DNA of 55,504 nucleotides, from contig CACMJW010000007.1 in assembly GCA_902614125.1 (NCBI GenBank), positions 1 to 55,504 of the forward strand, given 5' to 3'. The notes under the pieces were generated by a model. It saw nothing but the letters and a program-made list of their open reading frames with translations. It did no database searches and was not told where the DNA came from. Positions 25,632 to 34,294 of the stretch are shown in pieces. This DNA comes from an uncultured Pelagibacteraceae bacterium. Lineage in GTDB: Bacteria; Pseudomonadota; Alphaproteobacteria; Pelagibacterales; Pelagibacteraceae. The translations under genes and the position numbers were made by a program. Position 1 is the stretch's first letter, and the number at the start of each line of letters is the position of its first letter.

Positions 25632-25665
25632 ACCCCAGCGAAGAATTCGCTGGGGTGTTTTGTAA
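25632..25665 (+). terminator. Rho-independent terminator after the binding-protein gene
   Basis: A perfect 11-base stem (ACCCCAGCGAA / TTCGCTGGGGT) with a 3-base loop at 25632-25656 is followed by GTTTTG and more T. It is the strongest, most GC-rich hairpin I noticed and lies 18 bases after the stop. It may end transcription from both sides. Confidence 0.88.
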
Positions 25666-25727
25666 ATTTTTTCTTTTTTATTTAATGTGTAAAAATTATA
25701 TTTTCTAAATCTATTATTGTAAAAATT

Positions 25728-25799
25728 TTAAAAAAATAGATACTTATCTGCCATGTACAAAGCCCAAGCTATTGCAGCACCTGTAATAATATATTTCAT
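25728..25799 (-). CDS. Putative 23-residue membrane peptide coupled to LivM
   Basis: On the minus strand the livM stop and an ATG overlap as TAATG, opening a 23-codon ORF ending TAA at 25728. The peptide is MKYIITGAAIAWALYMADKY followed by LFF. It is one hydrophobic segment with a positive N-terminus and charged patch near the C-terminus, as in small transporter-associated membrane proteins. The four genes upstream are coupled the same way. It is too short to exclude chance. Confidence 0.42.
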   Translation of the reverse strand: MKYIITGAAIAWALYMADKYLFF

Positions 25800-27169
25800 T
25801 ATTGTTTAATTATTTTTTCTGGTATTATACCCTTCGGTCTATATCTCATAATCATCAGTAATCCAATTCCAATTACAAGAAACCTAAAATATGAAGCGCT
25901 CTCAATTAAATGAACTTTTAATGCATGAGTTTCAGGCATATGAGAAGTAAATAAATTGATCAAAAACAAGGCTATAGGAGCCGCCTCAACCCAGAGAAAC
26001 CATACAACAAATCCACCAAGTATAGCACCAAAGTTATTTCCAGTTCCCCCTACAATGACCATAACCCATATAACAAAAGTATATCTCATTGGGCGATAAC
26101 TCCCAGGAGTGAACAGGCCATCATTAGTAACCATCATTGCCCCAGCAAGTCCAACCACAGCAGATCCTAAAACAAATATGAGTAAATGTTCTTTGACAAT
26201 ATTTTTACCCATTGCACTGGCAGCTTCCTCATTGTCTCTAATTGCCCTCATCTTACGGCCCCATGGAGAATATAAAGCCTTTTGAGTAACGATTAATAAA
26301 ATAACCACAACTGTTAAAAATAAACCAGTAAAACAAAGTTTAACGTAAACAGAGGAAGCTTCGATAACCATTTGGTTAAGAGCTTCCTGTTTTTCTATTG
26401 CTGAGCTAATTAAGCTTAATTTTTTTGAATGAAATTTCTCGACTAAATTAATAAACCAATCAGATGTTTGTAAGTCAATTTCATATGGCGCAGGTCTTTT
26501 TAGTCCAATTACATTTTTGACACCTCTTGCTAACCATTCCTCATGTTTAATTATTGAGACTACAATTTCAGCAATTAGAAGTGTAGCAATTGCAAGATAA
26601 TCTGCTCTCAAACCTAATGCAATTTTCCCAATCACAAATGCTAACCCCGCTGCAAATAAACCACCCACAACCCATGAAAATAAAACTGGCATGCCAAGTC
26701 CACCAAGAAAACCTGTTTTTGCAGGATCAATCGCCTCAATAGCTTCTATACCAGGAGTAGCAGTAATATTTAATACAAGTATCCCTCCAATAATAATTGA
26801 GGCAATACTATAATTTCTTATTTTTGATTTTTTAAAATGTTTTAAAAGGTATCTTACAACCACCACCATAGCCGCTATTATCAATATACAGGCAAGAATA
26901 TTCAATCCACCCACTTGCCATGCTTTCTTAACTGGATCTACTGAGACTAAAACTACAGCTAATCCACCAAGCGCGGTATACCCCATGATACCAAAGTTTA
27001 TTAAACCTGCATAACCCCATTGTATATTTGCACCAATAGTCATAACAGCTGAAATTAAACAATAATTCATTATGGTAAGAGCAATCGACCAAGATTGAAA
27101 TATTCCTACCAATATTATTAAAACTAACATTATTGAATATGCTGCAATTACATTTGAATAATTCCTCAT
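25799..27169 (-). CDS. livM: Branched-chain amino acid-type ABC permease (LivM)
   Basis: This 456-residue inner-membrane permease has the LivM family ALGLRADYLAIATLLIAEI loop and the EAA-like AIRDNEEAASAMG segment. It is longer than usual, with an extra stretch at about 215-275 (KRPAPYEIDLQTSDWF onward) between membrane helices, probably periplasmic. It overlaps the LivH stop by 4 bases. With LivH it forms the channel for an amino acid- or amide-type substrate delivered by the binding protein at 24433. Confidence 0.87.
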   Translation of the reverse strand: MRNYSNVIAAYSIMLVLIILVGIFQSWSIALTIMNYCLISAVMTIGANIQWGYAGLINFGIMGYTALGGLAVVLVSVDPVKKAWQVGGLNILACILIIAAMVVVVRYLLKHFKKSKIRNYSIASIIIGGILVLNITATPGIEAIEAIDPAKTGFLGGLGMPVLFSWVVGGLFAAGLAFVIGKIALGLRADYLAIATLLIAEIVVSIIKHEEWLARGVKNVIGLKRPAPYEIDLQTSDWFINLVEKFHSKKLSLISSAIEKQEALNQMVIEASSVYVKLCFTGLFLTVVVILLIVTQKALYSPWGRKMRAIRDNEEAASAMGKNIVKEHLLIFVLGSAVVGLAGAMMVTNDGLFTPGSYRPMRYTFVIWVMVIVGGTGNNFGAILGGFVVWFLWVEAAPIALFLINLFTSHMPETHALKVHLIESASYFRFLVIGIGLLMIMRYRPKGIIPEKIIKQ

Positions 27170-28179
27170 AGGGTTTTGCCTTTAAATATTCCTGATGGTC
27201 TTACTAACAAAACGATTACTAAAATTGAGAATGAAATCGCAAATTTATAATCTGTAGAAAGAAGCTGTAATAAAGAGTCGGGCTCTAAAGACTCTGGTAA
27301 AAGATATGACATAAATCTTTTGTAAGCATAAGTTAAAAATATTTCTGCAAATGCAATTACATATCCTCCAAGGAATGCGCCAAAAGGATTGCCTATACCT
27401 CCAACAATTGCAGCTGCAAAAATTGGAAGCATATTGTTAAAATAAACAAATGGCCTATAACTTTTATCCAAACCATATAAAACCCCACCGATTGTTGCTA
27501 ATATTCCAGCAATAATCCAAGTAATCATTACAACTTTTTTGGGATCTATACCTGACAATAAAGCTAAATCTTCATTATCAGAATAAGCTCTCATGCTTTT
27601 TCCTGTTTTTGTCTTATTTAAAAACCAGAACATGATTGAAACTATGATTATAGTTATGATAACAGTAATAGCTTGAGAGGATTTTAAAGTTATCCCTTCG
27701 TTTAATCCTGTAATTTCTTTAAATTCATTTGCTTTTAAAATAAATTTTTCTCCGTCAATAAATCTTCTGTCTGATGGTCCTATAACAATTCTTATAATTG
27801 CTTGAGTTACAAACATAACTCCAACACTAACCATAGCGAATTGTACTGGAGGGCTTTTTTTAATTCGATAATAACTGAAAACAAATTTATCAATTAAAAG
27901 CATATAACTAATCATTGCAATTATTGCAAAAGGAATTGTAAGCAACGCTGTTGGTAGAAAACCAAAATTAATTCCTATAGTTTGAAAATAGTAAGTCAAC
28001 AAAACAGCAAACATAGTTCCAAAGGACATCATGTCTCCAGTTGCAAAATTAGCAAACCTTAAAACTGCATAAATTAATGTTACAAATATTGCACCTAATG
28101 CAAGCTGCGATCCATAAGCCAAGGCCGGTATAACTGTGAAATTTATCAAAACTGTTAAAGCGTTTAATATGTCCATCAT
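27166..28179 (-). CDS. livH: Branched-chain amino acid-type ABC permease (LivH)
   Basis: This 337-residue permease has about eight membrane helices and typical LivH segments: ANFATGDMMSFGTMFAV early, then MRAYSDNEDLALLSGID, and GGIGNPFGAFLGGYVIAFAE near the C-terminus. It pairs with LivM. It overlaps LivF and LivM by 4 bases each, so subunit ratios are probably set by coupling. A second ATG one codon in (MDILN) is equally possible. Confidence 0.87.
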   Translation of the reverse strand: MMDILNALTVLINFTVIPALAYGSQLALGAIFVTLIYAVLRFANFATGDMMSFGTMFAVLLTYYFQTIGINFGFLPTALLTIPFAIIAMISYMLLIDKFVFSYYRIKKSPPVQFAMVSVGVMFVTQAIIRIVIGPSDRRFIDGEKFILKANEFKEITGLNEGITLKSSQAITVIITIIIVSIMFWFLNKTKTGKSMRAYSDNEDLALLSGIDPKKVVMITWIIAGILATIGGVLYGLDKSYRPFVYFNNMLPIFAAAIVGGIGNPFGAFLGGYVIAFAEIFLTYAYKRFMSYLLPESLEPDSLLQLLSTDYKFAISFSILVIVLLVRPSGIFKGKTL

Positions 28180-28883
28180 CCACCTAAAAAAGATCTTCTC
28201 ACTTCTGGATCTGTTAGAAGTTGGTCGCCTGACCCCTCAAATTTATTTTTTCCAGTAACAAGTACATATCCCCTATCAGAGATATTAAGTGCTTGTTTTG
28301 CATTCTGTTCAACCATAATTATGGCAACGTTAGTTTTTTTTACTTTTATAATATGTTCAAATAATTCATCCATTACTATTGGTGATACACCAGCCGTTGG
28401 TTCGTCTAACATCAACACAGATGGTTCGCTCATCAAAGCTCTTCCAAGTGCCACTTGCTGTCTTTGACCGCCTGACAATTGACCAACAATTTGTGATTGT
28501 TTTTCTTTTAATATAGGAAATAACTCATAAATATTTTTAATCATTTCTTCTAACCCATCTTCTCTGAGAAAGCCTCCAATTTCTAAATTTTCTCTTACTG
28601 TTAACTCTGCAAAAACATTTCTTGTTTGAGGTACAAAAGAAATTCCTTTCTTTACTCTATCTTGAGGAGATATTTTTGAAATATCCTCTCCATCTAAACA
28701 AACGCTTCCTGATTTCAAAGTAAGCAGACCTAACATAGCCTTCATTGCCGTAGATTTTCCTGCTCCATTTGGGCCAAGTATGGCTACTATTTCACCTCTA
28801 TTAGCATTTATATTGCATGAGCTAATAATATCTGGACCATCTCCATAACCAGCTGTCATTTTTATTCCCTCAAAAAAAGCCAT
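28176..28883 (-). CDS. livF: Branched-chain amino acid-type ABC ATPase (LivF)
   Basis: This 235-residue ATPase has Walker A GPNGAGKST, signature LSGGQRQQVALGRAL, Walker B VLMLDEPTAG and the LivF hallmark FVPQTRNVFAELTVRENL. It energises the LivHM pore together with LivG. Its start overlaps the LivG stop by one base. Confidence 0.9.
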   Translation of the reverse strand: MAFFEGIKMTAGYGDGPDIISSCNINANRGEIVAILGPNGAGKSTAMKAMLGLLTLKSGSVCLDGEDISKISPQDRVKKGISFVPQTRNVFAELTVRENLEIGGFLREDGLEEMIKNIYELFPILKEKQSQIVGQLSGGQRQQVALGRALMSEPSVLMLDEPTAGVSPIVMDELFEHIIKVKKTNVAIIMVEQNAKQALNISDRGYVLVTGKNKFEGSGDQLLTDPEVRRSFLGG

Positions 28884-29668
28884 TAATTCTCTTTTGATAT
28901 TGTAGATTTCCCAAGATAACTCTCTATTACCTTATCATTTTTTTTTACTTCTTCGGATTTACCCTCAAATAGCACTGAACCTTCAGCCATCACGATAACT
29001 GGATCACACATTCTGCTTATAAAATCCATATCGTGTTCAATCATACAAAAAGTATAATTTTTTTCTTTATTCAATTTTAAAATTGCGGTTCCTAAATCTT
29101 TAAGTAGTGACCTATTTACTCCAGCTCCGACTTCATCTAATAAAACTAACTTTGCATCTACCATCATTGTTCTACCTAATTCGAGAAGTTTTTTTTGACC
29201 TCCGGATAGATTTCCTGCTCTTTCGTTTGCTAAATGTTTTAAATTTAAAAAATCAATAACTTCGTATGCTTTTGATCTATTAACTTCCTCCTCTTCTTTT
29301 ACTTTTTTAGGTTTTAGAAGTGCATTTAATAGATTTTCACCAGATTGATTAGGCGGAACCATCATCAAATTTTCAAGAACACTTAAATTCGAAAATTCAT
29401 GTGCAATTTGGAAAGTTCTTAAAAGTCCTTTTGAAAATAGTTCGTGCGAGGGTATATCAGTAATATTTTCGTTATCAAAAATAACGCTGCCCTGAGAAGA
29501 TTTTAAATTCCCTGCAATTAAATTAAAAAGAGTAGTTTTTCCTGAACCATTTGGACCAATTATTCCAGTTATAGAACCTTTTTTAATTTTAAGAGAACAA
29601 TTAGATACGGCCGCCAATCCACCAAAATATTTTGATAGATTTTCTACCTGTAAAATACTTTCAGACAT
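28883..29668 (-). CDS. livG: Branched-chain amino acid-type ABC ATPase (LivG)
   Basis: This 261-residue ATPase has Walker A GPNGSGKTT, signature LSGGQKKLLELGR, Walker B LVLLDEVGAG and the LivG-type GLLRTFQIAHEFSNLSVLENL segment. It is the first gene of the coupled livGFHM chain and comes 5 bases after the ProC-like gene, so the transporter is likely transcribed from a promoter before 30441. Confidence 0.9.
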   Translation of the reverse strand: MSESILQVENLSKYFGGLAAVSNCSLKIKKGSITGIIGPNGSGKTTLFNLIAGNLKSSQGSVIFDNENITDIPSHELFSKGLLRTFQIAHEFSNLSVLENLMMVPPNQSGENLLNALLKPKKVKEEEEVNRSKAYEVIDFLNLKHLANERAGNLSGGQKKLLELGRTMMVDAKLVLLDEVGAGVNRSLLKDLGTAILKLNKEKNYTFCMIEHDMDFISRMCDPVIVMAEGSVLFEGKSEEVKKNDKVIESYLGKSTISKEN

Positions 29669-29673
29669 TAAAC

Positions 29674-30441
29674 TTATTTCTTAAGACGCTTAAGAATACT
29701 ATTTGTAGTCTTGTATAAAGATTTATAAAAACCAGATTTTCTTAGCTCATTAACAGCTTGTTCATTTAAACCTTTTGGAGTTTGTGAGTTTTGGACCAAT
29801 AACTTTAAATCATTTTTTGAATTAATTTTTGCATCCTCAGAAAGAGCTATAAAAAGAGAAGTGATATATTTTTTAGAATCTGATTTATTTATTCCTTTGT
29901 GAATAAGCCATGTAGACAATGTATTTAATAACTCATAAAAAGGTGCCATCATTGAAGAAGTAGACCAAAAATTTAAAGATAAATTCTCATTTTCTATCTC
30001 TACAGTTGTTCCCAAATGATCAAAGAAATTTTTAACACTTTTATCGGGTGGATATAAAGGTATGGGTCCTTTTCTTATTGAAATTGGAGGCAGTGGTATA
30101 GCCCTAAAAATTTTAGATTTCATATTTGTGTATTTTTTTAGCTCTTTCATTTTTATTGTAGAGATAAAACTAATCACAGTTTGATTTTTTTTAAATTTGA
30201 GATGTGGTAAAATTTTGTGCCCCACTTCTGGCGTGATTGATAAAAAAACCCAATCGCTCATATTTATTATTTCTTGATTATTATTTAAAATTATAATTTT
30301 TTTACTTTTTCTTTTTAAACTCGATGAAATTTTCCTATTTCTTCTTGAAACTATAATTTTTCTTATTTTGAGTTTTGATCCTAAAATACCATGAATTACT
30401 GATTTTGTAATATGGCCCGTTCCAATAAATCCAATTTTCAT
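29674..30441 (-). CDS. ProC-like NAD(P)-binding oxidoreductase
   Basis: From the ATG at 30441 it is 255 residues; an upstream in-frame start at 30465 adds residues the family does not need before KIGFIGTGHITKSV. The Rossmann motif, the two-domain length and the C-terminal TPKGLNEQAVNELRKSGF segment match pyrroline-5-carboxylate reductase-type proteins. It is lysine-rich. Co-transcription with livGFHM hints that it works on the imported compound rather than in proline synthesis. No clear ribosome binding site. Confidence 0.75.
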   Translation of the reverse strand: MKIGFIGTGHITKSVIHGILGSKLKIRKIIVSRRNRKISSSLKRKSKKIIILNNNQEIINMSDWVFLSITPEVGHKILPHLKFKKNQTVISFISTIKMKELKKYTNMKSKIFRAIPLPPISIRKGPIPLYPPDKSVKNFFDHLGTTVEIENENLSLNFWSTSSMMAPFYELLNTLSTWLIHKGINKSDSKKYITSLFIALSEDAKINSKNDLKLLVQNSQTPKGLNEQAVNELRKSGFYKSLYKTTNSILKRLKK

Positions 30442-30519
30442 GATAAATTTTATTATTACTATCACTAAATTAAATTAATTAATAAAAAAAGAATTAACTT
30501 AGTAATTAAATTATCTAAA

Positions 30520-31026
30520 TTATTTGTTGCATACTCCTATAGAATTGGGACCACATGTTTCACCATTAGTCCATAGGGCTCCAATTAGATTAGCCCCATC
30601 AAAATTTGCATTTGTAATATTCGACGATGTAAAATTTGCCTCCATTAAATTGGAATTTTGAAAATTTGTTTCAATTAGTGTTGATCCCATAAAGTCTGCT
30701 CTAGTCAAATTAGCACTAGTAAAATTAGCTTTTTCAAAGTTTGCACCAACTAATATCGACTCATATAAATTTGCCCTGATAAAACTTGATTCAGAGAAAG
30801 TGCCAAAAGATAAATTTGAACTCATCATTATACTTTTGTCAAAATTTACCTGAATAAAACTTGTAAAGGATAATTTTGAGTTAGGAAGATAGCTACCTTG
30901 TAAATCTTGACCGTCAGAAAATCTACAATTAGTATAATCTACACCATCATTGATTGGATCTTCACACCCGGCAATTGCATTAGAAGAAATCAAAAAAAAT
31001 AATATTAAAACAAATATTTTTTTCAT
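30520..31026 (-). CDS. Exported pentapeptide-repeat protein
   Basis: This 168-residue protein has a signal peptide (ISSNAIAG) and then about 20 tandem pentapeptide units of the A(N/D)Lxx type, for example ANFTSANLTRADFMG. These fold as a right-handed quadrilateral beta-helix. A Cys near the new N-terminus and two near the C-terminus may form disulfides in the periplasm. Function is unknown; it stands alone between LysE and the ProC-like gene. Confidence 0.8.
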   Translation of the reverse strand: MKKIFVLILFFLISSNAIAGCEDPINDGVDYTNCRFSDGQDLQGSYLPNSKLSFTSFIQVNFDKSIMMSSNLSFGTFSESSFIRANLYESILVGANFEKANFTSANLTRADFMGSTLIETNFQNSNLMEANFTSSNITNANFDGANLIGALWTNGETCGPNSIGVCNK

Positions 31027-31083
31027 AGTGAACTGTAAGTTAGTAAAAGAGAATGATAACAGAAAAATACATGTATTAACTAG

Positions 31084-31698
31084 CTAATATTTTTGAGTTA
31101 TAGCTATTAAACAAGCAATAATTATTAGAACACACGCCGAAAGTGTGTTTATTGCTTTTGGTTTTGCTTTAATCCAGACAATTAATTTGTTTGCTAGCAA
31201 AGCATATCCAATTAAAGATAAAAAATCTAAAATCATGTATGTAAAGATTAAGATTATAAATTGGATAATATAGGTAGAATTAAAATCAATAAATTGTGGA
31301 AAAATAAATGGAAAAAACATCCAAGCTTTTGGGCTTGTGCCTGCAACTAAAAAACCATCCTTAAAAAAAGACAAGTTACTTTTAGAAACATTATTACTTT
31401 TAGAAATATTTTTTGGTCTGGATTTATAAATATCGTATGCCAAATAGAGCAAATAAATTATACCTGCCCACTTAAAAATATTTAAAACTTTTGGATGGTC
31501 CAAAAAAAAAGATCCTATTACAAATATAACTAAAGTAGCTTGGACAAAATTAGCTATTACATCGCCAGTCGCTGACCATATACATTTTTTCATTCCATAA
31601 TTAATAGAATATGAAATAATAACTATCCGAGGGGTGCCGGGAGTAATGAATAAAAAAATTATAATTTGAAGAAAAAGAAAAAAATCGGGGGGGAGCAT
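31084..31698 (-). CDS. LysE/RhtB family amino acid exporter
   Basis: This 204-residue inner-membrane protein has six hydrophobic helices and the family N-terminal FITPGTPRIVIISYSINYG, where TPG is the conserved motif. RhtB/LysE proteins export amino acids and homoserine lactones. The start codon sits beside a perfect 10-base inverted repeat (31703-31749), so this gene may be controlled by RNA folding or by a repressor. A run of seven C's follows the start. Confidence 0.82.
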   Translation of the reverse strand: MLPPDFFLFLQIIIFLFITPGTPRIVIISYSINYGMKKCIWSATGDVIANFVQATLVIFVIGSFFLDHPKVLNIFKWAGIIYLLYLAYDIYKSRPKNISKSNNVSKSNLSFFKDGFLVAGTSPKAWMFFPFIFPQFIDFNSTYIIQFIILIFTYMILDFLSLIGYALLANKLIVWIKAKPKAINTLSACVLIIIACLIAITQKY

Positions 31699-31702
31699 AA
31701 AG

Positions 31703-31749
31703 GATAGTCCTAAAAAACCGGGAGCTAAAGATGGCTAGATAGGACTATC
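31703..31749. repeat. Perfect 10-base inverted repeat flanking the LysE start
   Basis: GATAGTCCTA at 31703-31712 and TAGGACTATC at 31740-31749 are exact inverted copies around a 27-base loop that itself contains AGC...GCT complementarity. It lies 4 bases from the LysE-type gene start and 67 bases from the divergent DUF2805 gene. It could be an RNA element with a pseudoknot-sized loop or a dimeric operator. Confidence 0.65.
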
Positions 31750-31816
31750 TAAAAATGATAATATCATACCTTAATTTATTTGCATTAAAATTTTTTTTTA
31801 AATTTACTAGATTTTC

Positions 31817-32113
31817 ATGAAAAAAGGTCACAGACCAGTAACTAGAGTAAAAAACCCTGAACCCAAAATGGGCAGTTCAGATTGGGTGATATGGGCAGCC
31901 TGGGCAGACCGTATTACTTTTGAAGATATAGAAAAAAAAACTGGTAAAACTGAAAGTGAAGTTATTAAGATGATGAGAAGATCTTTAAAACCCTCATCAT
32001 TTAGATTATGGAGAAAAAGAGTAAATTCTCAAAGTATAAAACATAGAAAAAAATTTGAATATTCAAGAAAACTTATAAGATCGAAGATAAAAAAAGAAGA
32101 ATATTTAGACTAG
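31817..32113 (+). CDS. DUF2805/TIGR03643 family protein
   Basis: This 98-residue basic protein contains the family core DWVIWAAWADRITFEDIEKKTG and MMRRSLKPSSFRLWRKRV, a predicted helix-turn-helix-like arrangement. The family is widespread and short, and its function is not known to me. It is the first gene of a plus-strand pair with glutaredoxin, 31 bases apart. Confidence 0.8.
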   Translation: MKKGHRPVTRVKNPEPKMGSSDWVIWAAWADRITFEDIEKKTGKTESEVIKMMRRSLKPSSFRLWRKRVNSQSIKHRKKFEYSRKLIRSKIKKEEYLD

Positions 32114-32144
32114 TAATTACAGATAATAGAATTATATAAAGTTA

Positions 32145-32399
32145 ATGAAAAATATCACTGTTTACTCTGGTCCACTTTGTGCTTTTTGTGATGCTGCAAA
32201 AAGATTATTAGGTAGAAATAATTTAGAATATAAAGAAATAGATATATCAACAGATCCAAATTTAATGGATGAGATGATTAAAAAAGCTGGTGGTAAAAGA
32301 ACAATTCCTCAAATTTTTTTTGAGGATCATCATGTTGGTGGGTATCAAGAATTAAGAGAATTAGAAAAAACTGGTAATTTACTTAAGAGCTTAGAATAA
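32145..32399 (+). CDS. grxC: Glutaredoxin (dithiol, GrxC type)
   Basis: This 84-residue single-domain glutaredoxin has active site C12-AF-C15, the cis-Pro motif RTIPQIF near residue 48 and the glutathione-binding GGYQELREL near the C-terminus. It is full length for the family and cytoplasmic, reducing disulfides with glutathione. It converges on the exported protein gene at 32405, leaving 5 bases. Confidence 0.9.
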   Translation: MKNITVYSGPLCAFCDAAKRLLGRNNLEYKEIDISTDPNLMDEMIKKAGGKRTIPQIFFEDHHVGGYQELRELEKTGNLLKSLE

Positions 32400-32404
32400 C
32401 TAGA

Positions 32405-33373
32405 TTATCTAGCTATAAGATCAAAATCAAAGAAAGCAGAGTCAAAGTAACCAATCATATTGGTTGTGCTTGTCATACTTTTAGCTAATCCTCTTGTATT
32501 ATTATATTTAATTTGAAGACCAACAGTTTCAGGGGTTATTTTAATTGGAGTTGCAAGAGGCATAACACCAAGTAATCTTGAAATTCCATGGTCTGCACCT
32601 CCAGTGCAGCCTGTTTCACCATTTTTAATTTGATCTGTATCAGTTGCTCCAACTCCATCAACAAGGGTTAGGTCAGACTCTAATAAATATGTATCCACAT
32701 TAACATGTGTTCCTTGAAACGTCATAGCGTGATAACAATCGTCATCACTATCCGTTGTTAATGTATTAACACCAATAGTAGTCTCAGCAGCAGTTGCACC
32801 CGCTGTACAGTCTACATTTGATTTAGCAGCAGTATTTATTCTGTTTTCAAATCCATAAATTGTTCCAAGAGAAGAAACTTTCGTCACGCAAGTCGTCGAC
32901 GAATTTGCTCTATCGCTCATAGTGGCGTCAAAAGTTTGGCTTGTCGTAAATTTAAATGTAGATCCCATTGTTACAATCCCAAAAGTATATGTCCCGTATG
33001 GTAAGGCCGTATAATCTGCAGCGGTTCCAATTTGAGTACCAGTTCCTTTTATAACTGTTGTCTCAGATCCACTGTCATTTTTATAAAATGTAGAACAAGA
33101 TGTTCTATCAATTTGAGCAGATGTCGTTGGGCCAGTTGGTCTTGAAGTGCATAAATCCAATCTATAAAAAGTCATTTTTTGAGTATCTGGTTGAAATTCG
33201 CATGTGTTACTTGCAGATGCTGGTGTTATTGTTCCGCCGTTACCTGTACATTCAGAATTAATTCTTGTTATTGATTCACTTGGTTGAGCATTTAAAACTG
33301 TACAATAAAAAGCTATTAATAATGCAACGATTGAGAATATTAAGAAATTATACTTTTTAATATTAGCTTTCAT
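32405..33373 (-). CDS. Exported Cys-containing protein B, passenger-like partner of beta-barrel B
   Basis: This 322-residue protein has a signal peptide ending near VLNA and a beta-rich, Ser/Thr/Gly-rich mature part. It is a paralogue of the protein at 34295. They share CEFxPD, LCTSxPTxPT, a D-x-T-x-C stretch and GTYTxGxxxMxxTF, with conserved cysteines that probably form disulfides. It starts 2 bases after the inverse-autotransporter-like barrel at 33376, so the pair is translationally coupled. No family recognised. I infer it is an exported cell-surface or periplasmic partner of that barrel. Confidence 0.65.
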   Translation of the reverse strand: MKANIKKYNFLIFSIVALLIAFYCTVLNAQPSESITRINSECTGNGGTITPASASNTCEFQPDTQKMTFYRLDLCTSRPTGPTTSAQIDRTSCSTFYKNDSGSETTVIKGTGTQIGTAADYTALPYGTYTFGIVTMGSTFKFTTSQTFDATMSDRANSSTTCVTKVSSLGTIYGFENRINTAAKSNVDCTAGATAAETTIGVNTLTTDSDDDCYHAMTFQGTHVNVDTYLLESDLTLVDGVGATDTDQIKNGETGCTGGADHGISRLLGVMPLATPIKITPETVGLQIKYNNTRGLAKSMTSTTNMIGYFDSAFFDFDLIAR

Positions 33374-33375
33374 TT

Positions 33376-34242
33376 TTAAAATCCTATTACAGTTAGATCC
33401 ATTTCTTTTTGTTTAACAATTAAGTTTTCTCTCCTTACTTTTGCAAACCTTTTATTTTCAACTGAGTTCAAATCAAATGCTTTATCGCTTACAACAAATT
33501 CTTCATTATTATTATTGCAACATCTATATGTTAATCTAATGAATTCCTCGTCCTCAGTAGTCCCATCAAAACTTCTCTTTCCTATTTCAACATTAAATCT
33601 TTTAAATCTTGCCTCTAATGAAAAATCATCACCTTCTTGATCTGCTGCCCCACTTGCACCTTCCCACTCAAATGTTCGATAATATAAATTCGTAGAGGGT
33701 AAAAAAGGTAATGGAGATCCAATTTCCATGTCTCTTCCATTTAGTGCTTTTTCTTGAATATTATCTACACCACTTTTCCATGAAGATAATCTAAAGTATT
33801 CGTTATAAGTAAATGACCCAACGCTAGAAATGGCTTCAAGACCTATGCTTGCTCTTCTATGATTGTAGTCTAACTCATGATCATAAAAAAAGTTAGTGCC
33901 AATTAATAAGTTATCATCATTCGTTAATTTTCTATTAGCTATACCTAAATTAATAGTTTCTCTACTGTCATCTGATAAAAACAAGCTTCCCTGAAAAAAA
34001 GTCGTGTTACTAGTATCACTTTCATCTGAAATTGGATTAATAGCAATAACACTTCCTGTTATTTCATTTCCAGTTCCAGATGTTAATCCAAATTCTGCAT
34101 AAGGAAACATCTCATTTAAACTTTGATTAAAAAATCCAGTAAACTTGCTTTTTATATTATTTATAACTTCATCAGAATTCGCGTTTATAAAAGTTGAGCT
34201 TAAAAATATTGATAATGTTAATAATTTAAAAATTTTTTTCAC
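33376..34242 (-). CDS. Inverse-autotransporter-like beta-barrel protein B without passenger
   Basis: This 288-residue outer-membrane barrel starts at GTG 34242 with a signal peptide. Its core resembles the intimin/invasin N-terminal barrel domain: ETINLGIANRKL, NFFYDHELDYNH, RASIGLEAISS, then a run of amphipathic strands. It ends at RRENLIVKQKEMDLTVIGF, roughly where intimin-type proteins pass from barrel to linker and passenger. The C-terminal Phe fits a BAM recognition signal. There is no passenger domain. It precedes a separate exported protein gene by 2 bases and is a paralogue of 35153-36001. Confidence 0.72.
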   Translation of the reverse strand: MKKIFKLLTLSIFLSSTFINANSDEVINNIKSKFTGFFNQSLNEMFPYAEFGLTSGTGNEITGSVIAINPISDESDTSNTTFFQGSLFLSDDSRETINLGIANRKLTNDDNLLIGTNFFYDHELDYNHRRASIGLEAISSVGSFTYNEYFRLSSWKSGVDNIQEKALNGRDMEIGSPLPFLPSTNLYYRTFEWEGASGAADQEGDDFSLEARFKRFNVEIGKRSFDGTTEDEEFIRLTYRCCNNNNEEFVVSDKAFDLNSVENKRFAKVRRENLIVKQKEMDLTVIGF

Positions 34243-34294
34243 TGATTAAATAATTAACATAAATTTTGAAAATATGTTTATATTTTTAGCAGGC

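Noticed and set aside
31703..31749. Assigning the inverted repeat to a known SAM-type riboswitch
   Set aside because: I could not match the conserved core bases of a known class with confidence, so it is listed only as an unassigned repeat.
32400..32412. Short palindrome CTAGAT-T-ATCTAG between convergent genes
   Set aside because: Six-base arms with a one-base centre are too small to support a terminator or operator.
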